In this document: positions 8,851-17,053 of the stretch, piece by piece
How positions within the stretch are numbered: the first letter of the stretch is position 1
Layout of the letters: the number at the start of each line of letters is the position of its first letter
Assembly (NCBI GenBank): GCA_900128565.1
Contig: LT636011.1
Location: 1 to 22,742 of the forward strand
Origin: Stramenopiles sp. TOSAG23-6
Lineage: Eukaryota > Sar
Direction: 5' to 3'
Length of the DNA stretch: 22,742 nt
Notes under the pieces: model-generated
Told to the model about the DNA's origin: nothing
Seen by the model: only the letters and a program-made list of their open reading frames with translations
Databases searched by the model: none
Translations under genes and position numbers: made by a program

Positions 8851-9200
8851 TTTCAATGTTTACAATTGAAATGTTTGGGGCGTTTTAGCGAAAGTCATGT
8901 GAAAACTGCACAAGAAGTAACTAATGTCCGTGACATTCATTGTCCTGTTTGTTTGATATATATTTGATCGTGGCCATCCATCATCCGAAAAACGAAAAAA
9001 CGAAAAAAAACGAATAATATCGAAAATATCGCCCGAGAGATCGAGTCCTACCTACGAATAGAATGTCGAATACATGAGGGGGAGGTAATATTTCTTTGCT
9101 GAAATTTTATGTTGGGTAATCAATTCTAATTGTTGAAAATATTCTTTGTCACAACGTCTGTATATACTATTCGTGTAAACATACTACTTATTGTGTATTC
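8851..9200. promoter_or_regulatory. Divergent promoter region with CGA(n) tract
   Basis: About 350 nt between two divergent ATGs holds no credible gene. Next to the SAP start is a 7-bp inverted repeat, TTTCAAT / ATTGAAA (8851-8857 and 8865-8871). An irregular CGAAAAA tract fills 8986-9031. The rest is AT-rich with no named element. Confidence 0.5.
8986..9031. repeat. Imperfect CGA(n) short tandem repeat
   Basis: The unit CGA followed by 2-8 A recurs at spacings of 7-10 nt (CGAAAAA, CGAAAAAA, CGAAAAAAAA, CGAATAATAT, CGAAAATAT). It is A-rich with regularly phased C/G, which may exclude nucleosomes or simply be a microsatellite. Confidence 0.6.
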
Positions 9201-9893
9201 ATGAGTACTCAGTCTTATTCCCGGACAAAGAGTGGAACCCTACGGTTCAAGGGTGAAAGTGGTGATGGTTCAGTTGCTGCGTTACGTCGGAAAGAAAAGG
9301 AAAAGAAGAAACGAAAAAAAGACAAGAAAAGAGAGAAAAAGAAGAGAAAACGTGAATCTCTGAATGGCAGTGGAGAAAATGTATCATCTTCCTATGTAGC
9401 CACTAAGAAACTAGGTACAGGTCGTTTTATTACAAGTGGCACATCTGTCATGGGTCAAAATGGGACTCTTTTTCAGAGGGAGTTAGCTGCCGGTGACTGC
9501 ATTATGATCACACACCCTTCAAGTTTAGTGGAAGAAACACGTGTTGTAACAATGGTTGTAAGTGATGTTTCGCTTGGAATAAGTTCTCCATTTAGTACTG
9601 ACTTAATTTCAGCAACGCAGTTTCACTATTTAAAAGCTCCACCTCGGAAACGTCAGAAGGAAGAAGAGACAAAAAAGCTTCGAAAATCTAAAAATAATGC
9701 CGAAACAGCTCAATTCGGCACATACGCAGGTAATTCGGGCCAAACGTTTACTTATCGTGAAAGAAAAGGTGGTTCAAATGCATCAGGAGGCTATAGAATT
9801 GTCACTGTGTCTTTGGATAATTCAACAAAATCCAGAGAGCAGCTTCTTAATATGCGAAGTAAGAAAAAAAGCGACCGACATTGCAGCGTCTAG
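9201..9893 (+). CDS. Lys-rich protein with phage-tail-like beta domain
   Basis: This 230-residue protein runs from ATG (9201) to TAG. Residues 10-18 'KSGTLRFKG' resemble the N-terminus of FAM32A-type nucleolar proteins. Residues 29-52 are an almost unbroken Lys/Arg run, probably a nuclear or nucleolar signal. Residues about 66-147 form a beta-rich domain with the order 'GTGRFITSGTSVMG', 'ELAAGDCIMI', 'TRVVTMVVSDVSLGIS'. This strand and turn pattern matches small repeats of phage tail and virion proteins (GTxSTxGTxVxGxGTxF, GDxIxI, xVxxVxSDTSLxV). The C-terminal third is Lys/Arg/Gly-rich and polar. No enzyme motif, signal peptide or membrane segment is seen. A nuclear structural or RNP role is an inference from composition. 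The resemblance to phage modules is by pattern only. The SAP gene is divergent to its left and the FN3 gene convergent to its right. Confidence 0.85.
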   Translation: MSTQSYSRTKSGTLRFKGESGDGSVAALRRKEKEKKKRKKDKKREKKKRKRESLNGSGENVSSSYVATKKLGTGRFITSGTSVMGQNGTLFQRELAAGDCIMITHPSSLVEETRVVTMVVSDVSLGISSPFSTDLISATQFHYLKAPPRKRQKEEETKKLRKSKNNAETAQFGTYAGNSGQTFTYRERKGGSNASGGYRIVTVSLDNSTKSREQLLNMRSKKKSDRHCSV

Positions 9894-9943
9894 TGCAATA
9901 CTCTAAATTTAATAGAAAGAAATTATCAATATAGAAGCCAATT

Positions 9944-9949
9944 AATAAA
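9944..9949 (+). terminator. Poly(A) signal AATAAA of the Lys-rich gene
   Basis: Exact AATAAA 51 nt after the TAG stop in the 196-nt convergent gap. Confidence 0.45.
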
Positions 9950-10089
9950 ATATCGATTATATTCAGCTTTTGTTTTCACTTTTTATCTCTCCTTCGTATA
10001 CAATGTCAAGTGCTTCCATAAGAAATAAAAAGAAACAAATAAATTATTTCAATAATCTATTAAAAAAAAGAGAAAAAGGTATCCCTATT

Positions 10090-13000
10090 TTATAAGTCTT
10101 CGGTATAAGGTATATATATTCTTTCTTTTTCTTCTGGGACTAAAATGACATAGATAGTAAACCACATAACAAATATTATCAAAAATACAATAATCATAAA
10201 ATATTTCATACGGCGTTGAAACACTTCAGCTGCTTTCTTTGCTTTAATAGCTTTACTAGCTGATAACCTGGCTTTTGTAGCCGGAAGCGATACATGTTTT
10301 CTAGGACCAAGACTTAATTGATGTATAGTGTTACTAATCAGTGTATTTTTTTTTAGTGTTGAAAAACTCACGATTGGGCTTTGACCACTCATTCCAACAT
10401 TACTCTGAGCCTGTAGGCGAAATTTGTACGATTTGCCTGGTAATAAACCTACAACTTCATACTCCAAATTTTTACCAGTGTATATAGTATGATATTCATT
10501 TCCATAGCTATCATTCATCAATAAACTATATGCTTCTACTTTATGACCACGCCCGTCAGTTGGTGCCCATGGATTATGAAAAAATATTTCAAAAAAAATC
10601 GTTAGGTACAAAATTTCGTACGAAAATACATTCAAAATTGAAATGAAAACGTACACTCTAACAAAAATGATGTAGTTGTCCTAGTATGAACATCAATTAC
10701 TGGTGGTAATGGAGGTAAAGGAGGTCTTTCGCGTTCGACTGTAGTTCTTGCAACAACCCATTCGCTACACTTACCAGGTCCAATACTATTGATACCACGA
10801 ACACGAAAACGAAACACAGAATCTGGAAATAATTTCGATATTATAACTTTACGTTTTGAAAAACTGACAGAACGCGGTGTATTTTCATGTCCTTCTCTAA
10901 ATATCTCATATCCTAATATAGTAGATCCATTACAATCAGGACAATCCCATTGTATAACAGCAGATGAGTCAGTTGTAGAAACAACTGTTACATTCGCAAC
11001 TATGGATGGTGCCAAAGAACACGTTTTAAATTCTAAATTGCAGCTAGATTCTGATAGTCCAATAGCATTCTCTGCTTTTACATTTACTCGGTACGTCGTA
11101 CCAAGGGCAAGATCATCAAGATAAAGTACACCAGAAGAAACATCTACATAATGTACCAACATGTTGTTATTTGGTAATATATCATTTGAATTGTTTTTCT
11201 TATTTTCCATTGCTGTATCTGCAAGTGACGTAAACGTCTTAAACTGAAACACAGCACTACCGTGATGATGATGAGGTAGATTAAGGCGAATTCGAGCAGT
11301 AGTGGCTCGAACATCAAGTAACTTTGGTTGTGGAGGAATAGAAGGTCTACCAGCTAATGTCGTATACCCTACAATCAGACTACACGGACTCCATCCAATT
11401 TCGTTTCCCATTTGCAAGAAATACCGAGATGATCTTCCCATGATGAGATTGTTTACAACACAATATGGTTCGACACCTTCATAAATTATAGTAAAAGAAC
11501 TAAAACTTGTGTTTCCTAGATTTCGTGGTAATTGCGTTTTTTTTAACTTGTGGTTTTCACTACATTTGGAGGCATCTTGACTATAATCAGACCAAAGGCG
11601 CCATCTACAGATACGACTTCCGCCTTTGTAATCATGACAAAATTTTTCTGATGAGGCAAAAGTAAAATTCATTGATGTTTTACATCGCTTACTCACGCAT
11701 GGGACGTAAGGTTCTTGGGGTGCAACTACAAGTGTTGATGATGTGATAATGGGTGAAGCTTCGCCAAGACCTTTTGCATTTTGTGCATACACACGGAATT
11801 CATAAGAATGACCCGGTAGTAAATCATTAATACTTGTACCACAAATGTTTGCATTTTTTTCTTTACACCATGGAATAATCGCATTATTCCAATCCATAAT
11901 ATCTGATTCATTACAAGAAACAACATCTGATTTATCAAGAGAAATGTTATCTCTGTCTTCTATATAAGAATAATCAAATGTTGCGCGTGGGTGAAAATAT
12001 ATAGCATCCGTATTAACTTCAAAACTCACCTCATTGCTATCGTACCGTACACCATATCCTATTGAAGTATAGTAATCAATAATTACATTCTTATTTTCCA
12101 CAGAGCATGCACTGCCGATAGGTAAACGAGGGCGTATTTCTGTAATGGGTAAAACCAAAGTTTGATTAAATTGTGATAAAATAATTTTCACAGATGTGCA
12201 TTCCTTTGGAAATGTTTGCTTCGCTACAACACCAACATACCAGTCCACAAGTTCCATCTTTTGATTGCTTCTATTCAAAATCTTTCTCGCTACATCGGCA
12301 TTGACTTCACATTCAACACCACAGCATAGTAACTGTCCTAGCTCTCTGATACCATTTTGTTTGATATCACGACACTGATTTACAAGCGCATCTCCATCCC
12401 ACATAGCTGGAGGTAGATGTCTATACTCTAGTATAAAGTTAGATAGTGCACATCCTCCATTATTACATTGTGTTGACCATTGTAGATGTAATGCTTTAGT
12501 GTCACTCTTTACGACATATGGCTTTTCAAGTAATTGACCAGGAGAAACACCATGAGTTGTCAATACATTCCCTATACTCCATGGGCTCGAACCTGCATCG
12601 TTAAAAATACGAATTCTATATTCATATGAAATACCAGGTGATAGGTTTGTATGATTATGTCTCATTGAATTACCCAAGTATATTGTTTCATATTTGCTAA
12701 TGGCTGCCAAGAGACATGTAGAAGAATTTGTATGCTCCGCTTGTACACGACATAGTCGCATCTGTACTTCATATTTAGAGGCTTCCTCTTTATCATGCAG
12801 TTTCCACTGTAATCGTATAAATGTCGATCCTATAGGATTATTTGCTTTTGTGTCGATAACAGGTGGTTTCATAGCTTGTGGTAAAGATGCCGATGTTCTG
12901 ACAGATACAACATTAGACCAATGCGACTTTCCAATACTATTTTCACANCAAACACGGAACCAATACAAATGCCTTGGTAAGAGACGCTTCACTTCGTATT

Positions 13001-14483
13001 GACATACGAGTTTATTACACACTGTGATAAATATACCTGAGGAAATTTCACTAGTCTTGCCATTATCTATTTGCAGAATATATGAAGTTACTTCATTTCC
13101 ACCATCATCTTCTGGCTTATCCCACGTAATCAAAATACTTTGAGGCGATGTTACAAAACATTGCAGTGTGGTTGGTGGAGACTGAGGTTTCCGTGCAAGT
13201 GTTTTAATTTCAATTCTATCTGACCATTCACTAGAACCTTTGCTATTGATAGCACAAACACGAAATGTGTATGATGTACCAGCCTTAAGCTTGGTGATAT
13301 TACAATGCGTTTGAGATCCGTTATAAACATCATTCCATACTTCATCTGATACATTTTGTACCATATTTAGATTTTTTGAATTGTGTAAAATATTACTGGA
13401 AATATGCATTTGCACTCTATAAGCAAAGATAGCTGCACCATTATCTGAATCCGGAGGACGCCATTTTAGCTTGGTAGACGTTGATTTTCGACTGGCTCGT
13501 TGAGGTGGATGAGGCTTCCCAGGGGATCTAGCTGGGATAGCAACTGTCAATATGTCAGAGCAACGATACGGTAGAGCATTTTGTTGTTCAATGACTGTCT
13601 CTTCTTCTATATTTTTCTTATCTACGGCGGCTCTATAATTTATACGATTTTCAAGATACTTCATACGCATCCATTTGCTTAGACCAGAAGCCCCCATTTC
13701 TTCCTGAGGCCGGGGCAGTAATACACTTCTTCCATCTGGTAATTGACCCTTGTACGTTGAAGGAGAAGCTTGACGAAGGGATACTTGAAATTTACTTCCT
13801 GGACTTACACCATCTGTAAGCTTTATACGAACTTTTTCTTTTATCGATGGTATATCTATATTCGCAAATCCACCAGGGTCAATACCACTTGGGGGGGCAA
13901 TCAAATTTAATGTGATATTTCGAAATGAAGACTCTTTATTTTGTAATAAAGGGTCAGCTTTTAAGGTAGATAGCTCAATCAAGTCTTTATCTGAGATTTG
14001 TTTCTCTTGAACGTTTGCGTTTTGTTCCTCCAATGATACCGTTCGCTTGGGGGGAGCTGGCGGGTATGCAATGACACAAAATTGATAAGTTTTACCATAT
14101 GAAAGACCACCCGCTGAAATGTTTAAAGGAGTAGAATTTTCATTAAACGAATTTAAATATTCGGCTGTTGGTTCTCCCTGTATTGACCAAGAAAGTTCTG
14201 GTACTGCTGATTTTATTCCTTTACAATCAAGACTTTTTTCTTCACATAGATCCAACTTCTTATTTTCCTGCTTTGTGTTACATTTTTGTTTTGATGTTTT
14301 ATCCTCGGAACAATTCCTCATTATTGTGTATTTATAGCCCTTTGAGTGTCTAAGTATATCGAAATAAAGGTCAACTGTCCCTACACCAATCTTTTTAAGC
14401 CTCAAAGAACCAGTAGGTTGAGCATCATCCACTAATATCTTGGATTTTACAGGAGGTAAATCTGTTGTTGCTGTGCCAGCCAT
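10090..14483 (-). CDS. Tail-anchored multi-FN3 protein, FNDC3A/B-like architecture
   Basis: Two frames are joined here: exon 1 is 14483-10655 (ATG start) and exon 2 is 10568-10090 (TAA), together 1435 residues. About nine fibronectin III domains are visible. The first is degenerate (about 22-145); others lie near 320-430, 432-535, 537-645, 647-920 (split by an insertion), 921-1045, 1047-1155, 1158-1250, and a last one across the intron. Most show the LxW...P-DDGG and 'GxxYxFRVxAxNxxG' signatures. Residues 206-262 carry 'VSPGSKFQVSLRQ...LPDGRSVLLP', a 'GVxPGxxFxVxLPDG' module. Residues about 715-830 look like a small beta insertion of Tudor/SH3 type ('VDWYVGVVAKQ'). The C-terminus has one membrane helix ('YFMIIVFLIIFVMWFTIYVI') and a 17-residue tail, with no N-terminal signal peptide. 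The bulk is therefore predicted cytosolic, tail-anchored in ER or Golgi, as in animal FNDC3A/B (nine FN3 and a C-terminal helix). Orthology is not proven. One ambiguous base lies at 12948. Confidence 0.88.
10569..10654 (-). other. Probable 86-nt intron with a non-AG acceptor
   Basis: Exon 1 reads ...FLLE then a stop 27 nt later in the same frame. Downstream, WAPTDGRGHKVEAY resumes the same FN3 domain. Joining GAG-T to GG-GCA gives LEWAPTDGRG, a correct FN3 strand B-C, and keeps phase over the remaining 479 nt. The donor is GTACGT (10654-10649), a CTAAC branch-like site sits near 10606-10602, and a T-rich tract follows. The last two intron bases are AT instead of AG, and no AG occurs anywhere in the interval. 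Confidence 0.6.
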
Positions 14484-14839
14484 GTTCTGTTTAATATTAT
14501 CGTTATCCTGGTACGTACTAGATAGATGACCTCGTATTAAATACGTTGATGATAGATATGTACCGATACGTCGTAGGATTTCAGATTAGCTAGTAGTGGT
14601 ATAACGAGTACCATTATACGTAAATGATCTCAAAAGGCCGAGGCGTCTTCGACTCTTGTCAAAAACGAAAGAAAGTTGGAGTGGTCAAAATCAAAAATGG
14701 CGCAGCTGCTCAGCAGCTGCTTTGTTTGCACAGCGTCGAGTTCTACAGTTACTCAAGACTTAGGTAACCTTAACTATAATATTAAACAATACTCTCCTAC
14801 TAGCCGACAACGAGCAATCTCCTTTTGTAATTCTACATT
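14484..14839. promoter_or_regulatory. Divergent promoter region (FN3 / thioredoxin genes)
   Basis: This 356-nt gap holds no convincing gene. A 68-codon ORF at 14676-14882 overlaps the thioredoxin start and looks random. TACGT occurs four times (14512, 14542, 14567, 14617), giving ACGT cores known as bZIP targets in plants and other eukaryotes. GTATAA/TTATAC (14599-14604 and 14614-14619) is a short inverted repeat. GCAGCTGC-TCA-GCAGCTGC at 14702-14720 is a near-perfect palindrome with two CAGCTG E-box cores. Regulation by these is inferred. Confidence 0.4.
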
Positions 14840-15559
14840 ATGTCTGACTCTGAAAGCATTGATGACACTGGTGGATCTCTAAACGATGAAGTTCGCGAAG
14901 CAGCATTAGAGCGTATTGGTGGACAATTGGAGGAATGTGGTTTCGAGAAACAAAATCTGGAAACTGGTAAAATTAGATATTCCAAATTACTCCCTATTCG
15001 CCAATTAGAACGCGTTTGTTTGTCAGAGGCAATACTTTTACAAGAACTAGAAGATGCTGGTGATAGCATTGTTGTTGTTTCATTTGTGGCTAGTTGGTGT
15101 GGTTCATGCGAATTTATTTATGGACCAAAGATAACCCGCACTGCTGAGAGATTTTCAAGATCTAGTGATAAAGATATTACCTTTCTTAAAGTAGATGTAA
15201 ATAGTAATAGTGGCGCGGCAGAAGCATTTGACATACGATTTACCCCAACGTTTATTTTTTTTCGCGAAGGAGATGAAATTGGGAGATTCTCCGGTCAAAG
15301 TCATCGACATTTTCAAGAAGCTCTCGAAGGAATTCTCGACGATGAAAATTGGGATGAAAAAGCAATGCCTAGAAGTCAAGATGTCCGTCCATTTTATCAC
15401 CACCACTCAATAGACTGTGAGCTGCCGCCCATAGCTGCACATAAAGTAAATACAAAATATACAAATCCGCTATATCTTACAACAAATAGAGCCGGCTTTG
15501 GTGCAGCTGGAAATTATACTTTCAATAAGTCTTTCAGGCCTGACAGATTAATGAAGTAG
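14840..15559 (+). CDS. Thioredoxin-domain protein (WCGSC active site)
   Basis: This 239-residue protein runs from ATG to TAG. Residues about 57-168 form a thioredoxin fold: 'VVVSFVASWCGSCEFI' holds the redox motif WCGSC (86-90), and 'DIRFTPTFIFF' (131-141) holds the cis-Pro loop. Thioredoxins reduce disulfides through this CxxC. Here Ser replaces the usual Pro of WCGPC, as in some divergent thioredoxins, and the two Cys are kept, so activity is plausible. N-terminal residues 1-56 are acidic and helical. The C-terminal tail (about 170-239) is unusual, with 'FYHHHSIDC' and 'YTNPLYLTTNRAGFGAAG'; it has no signal I recognise. No signal peptide or membrane helix is visible, so it is probably cytosolic, nuclear or ciliary. 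It is larger than a classic thioredoxin (about 105 residues). It is divergent from the FN3 gene and convergent with the HAD gene. Confidence 0.9.
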   Translation: MSDSESIDDTGGSLNDEVREAALERIGGQLEECGFEKQNLETGKIRYSKLLPIRQLERVCLSEAILLQELEDAGDSIVVVSFVASWCGSCEFIYGPKITRTAERFSRSSDKDITFLKVDVNSNSGAAEAFDIRFTPTFIFFREGDEIGRFSGQSHRHFQEALEGILDDENWDEKAMPRSQDVRPFYHHHSIDCELPPIAAHKVNTKYTNPLYLTTNRAGFGAAGNYTFNKSFRPDRLMK

Positions 15560-15576
15560 TCATAAATATTTAATAT

Positions 15577-15582
15577 AATAAA
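15577..15582 (+). terminator. Poly(A) signal AATAAA of the thioredoxin gene
   Basis: Exact AATAAA 18 nt after the stop. The convergent gap to the HAD gene is 123 nt. Confidence 0.5.
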
Positions 15583-15682
15583 CAATCTATTTACTTTAAT
15601 AAACCAGTTACTTTGCTAAAATAATATTATTTCTGGGGTTTAGATTTGAGGTTTCGTGAATAAAGCATCCACTTCCCCTTTG

Positions 15683-16390
15683 TTATTTGTGTCCATCGAT
15701 GTCAGCAAATAATTGCTTTTCTATTGCATTTTTATGCTTTCTCACGTCTTCTACAACTAATAACAATGTTTCCTTCTTGTTCACTTTATATGGATCAAGC
15801 AATAAACGCACAAGGTGAGGAATGACAGCATCGTCGTCGTTGTCTTGCCAGGGTGGAATAAGAAGCAAGTTTCTTTCTTCACCTGGTGCTCCTTTTTCTC
15901 TTGAATCATCAATTAAAAATACACGTCGAAGATCGAAATGTCCTCTTTCTACTAATGGTTTTATTGTGCCTGGACCACCATCCACAAGTTTGCAATGATC
16001 GCGGAATAATATTTTGTCAAATTCCATCGAGCATTGTTTTCGCAACATATTAACTACGTGTGTAACTGTTTTTTTCGAAGAAGAGGACCAAACACATAAA
16101 AAAAATCCTGCATTCTTTAACTTTTGAAGTTCACGGCATCCAGGGCGAAGACGCAGAATACCTTTATATCTATTCTCGGTTAGCGAGCATAGAGATCCAT
16201 TCAAGTCAAAGCATAACCATGTTGGCTTTGAAGGAGTGACTCGCGGTTTCTTGGGTGGGGAATCCTCGAGAAACGTAGTCTGACGTTTTCGAAGTTTCTT
16301 TGAGCTCTCAGATCCACATGTATCACTAGAAGAAGACACTTTGATTTCACGATCTACTGTTATCAGAGACTGTTCAGGAACATTTGACAT
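15683..16390 (-). CDS. FCP1/NIF-type HAD protein with DLN motif
   Basis: This 235-residue protein runs from ATG (16390) to TAA. Residues 1-56 are polar and basic, with 'KKLRKRQ' and 'PPKKPR' as likely nuclear signals. Residues 57-190 match the FCP1-homology HAD fold: motif I 'LCFDLNGSL', then 'RLRPGCRELQKLKNAGFFLCVWSSSS' split as RPG...L and VWSSSS (motif II region), and 'FLIDDSREKG' (motif III region), then 'NLLLIPPW'. The family hydrolyses phosphoserine on RNA polymerase II tails and other substrates using DxDx(T/V). Here the second Asp is Asn (DLN, 62-64), and the next key position is Ser. Related plant NIF proteins also carry DLNG, so this is a known variant, but phosphatase activity is doubtful. 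About 45 further C-terminal residues are charged and helical. It is in tandem, same strand, with the giant gene upstream. Confidence 0.88.
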   Translation of the reverse strand: MSNVPEQSLITVDREIKVSSSSDTCGSESSKKLRKRQTTFLEDSPPKKPRVTPSKPTWLCFDLNGSLCSLTENRYKGILRLRPGCRELQKLKNAGFFLCVWSSSSKKTVTHVVNMLRKQCSMEFDKILFRDHCKLVDGGPGTIKPLVERGHFDLRRVFLIDDSREKGAPGEERNLLLIPPWQDNDDDAVIPHLVRLLLDPYKVNKKETLLLVVEDVRKHKNAIEKQLFADIDGHK

Positions 16391-16916
16391 GAATCTTGAT
16401 GGTATAGAAACAATGGTAAAATAACTTTACAGTTCTTTTATAGTTTTCTGGTGTTAAACAATACCAATACTGGAATTCATGCAGATAGGAATATCCTATA
16501 TGGTTACACTGACACAAAACAACAGAAATGGACTATACGTTGAAAATTATTGCATACTTTATTTTTGGATTATACCTTAGTACCAGCTTTGAGACTTGAG
16601 TTTTTTTGCGAAACTTATGAAGGGGTGTAATAATTATCGCTTAAGATTTGATTGTATACCGAGTATAAACTCAATAGAAAACGTACTCACTTGAGGAGCA
16701 TTTTCTCGGGAAAATTTAATGAAATCATTACCAAAAAATACAACGAAAAATATTTATCTCATTAAATATTCCAAAGAAATACGATGAAAAGGGTTGGATT
16801 TTCTTTTTTATTTTGTTTTTTATCATTTTTAAGAGAATCCACTTAATATATTATTTAATTTCACAAAACTATACAACCCCTACATATTTTTCAGGTGGAC
16901 TATAAGATGGTAATCT
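16391..16916. other. AT-rich intergenic region
   Basis: No credible gene, tRNA or repeat is seen. It must hold the promoter of the HAD gene (right end of its mRNA) and the 3' UTR of the giant gene. T-rich runs occur at 16799-16830. Two minus-strand AATAAA hexamers are present (16807-16812 and 16558-16563). Confidence 0.6.
16807..16812 (-). terminator. Candidate poly(A) signal of the Cys-rich giant gene
   Basis: AATAAA on the minus strand, about 105 nt after the stop of the spliced model (16917) and about 230 nt after the unspliced stop. Confidence 0.35.
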
Positions 16917-16996
16917 TCAATCCTGCCTTTTACTAAAATCTTCTTTTACTGGTACCATTTTTTCCAGATTTCCACTGATTCTTCTTTTCTTGGCAG
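16917..16996 (-). CDS. Putative last exon of the Cys-rich giant gene
   Basis: If the intron 17053-16997 is removed, the frame continues for 26 codons (AKKRRISGNLEKMVPVKEDF and a few more residues) to TGA at 16917, in place of GEWL-stop. The tail is basic, like the preceding cytoplasmic region. Evidence is the donor, acceptor and frame only. Confidence 0.45.
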
Positions 16997-17053
16997 CTAT
17001 TTTTGGTATTTAAAACTTCAATTTTTTCAACTATCCTTCTCATAGCCACTCAC
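16997..17053 (-). other. Candidate 57-nt GT-AG intron at the 3' end
   Basis: Donor GCAG|GTGAGT is the strongest splice consensus in the window and sits only four codons before the unspliced stop. The acceptor AAATAG is 57 nt away and no AG lies closer than the poly-A/T rich tract that precedes it. Phase is preserved. Confidence 0.45.

Noticed and set aside
9201-9893. Recent viral or phage origin of the Lys-rich gene
   Set aside because: Base composition, promoter layout and poly(A) signal match its neighbours; only a loose fold pattern is shared with phage modules.
10090-10656. Separate 188-residue gene starting in the FN3 intron
   Set aside because: The nominal start is GTG, the first 30 residues are intron-like, and the rest completes the last FN3 domain of the gene upstream.
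14676-14882. 68-codon forward ORF over the thioredoxin start
   Set aside because: Random-looking composition, overlaps the ATG and first codons of a well-supported gene in another frame; more likely 5' UTR.
16391-17039. Possible tRNA or small RNA gene in the largest gap
   Set aside because: No T-arm GGTTCRANNCC-type box or cloverleaf could be found by eye.
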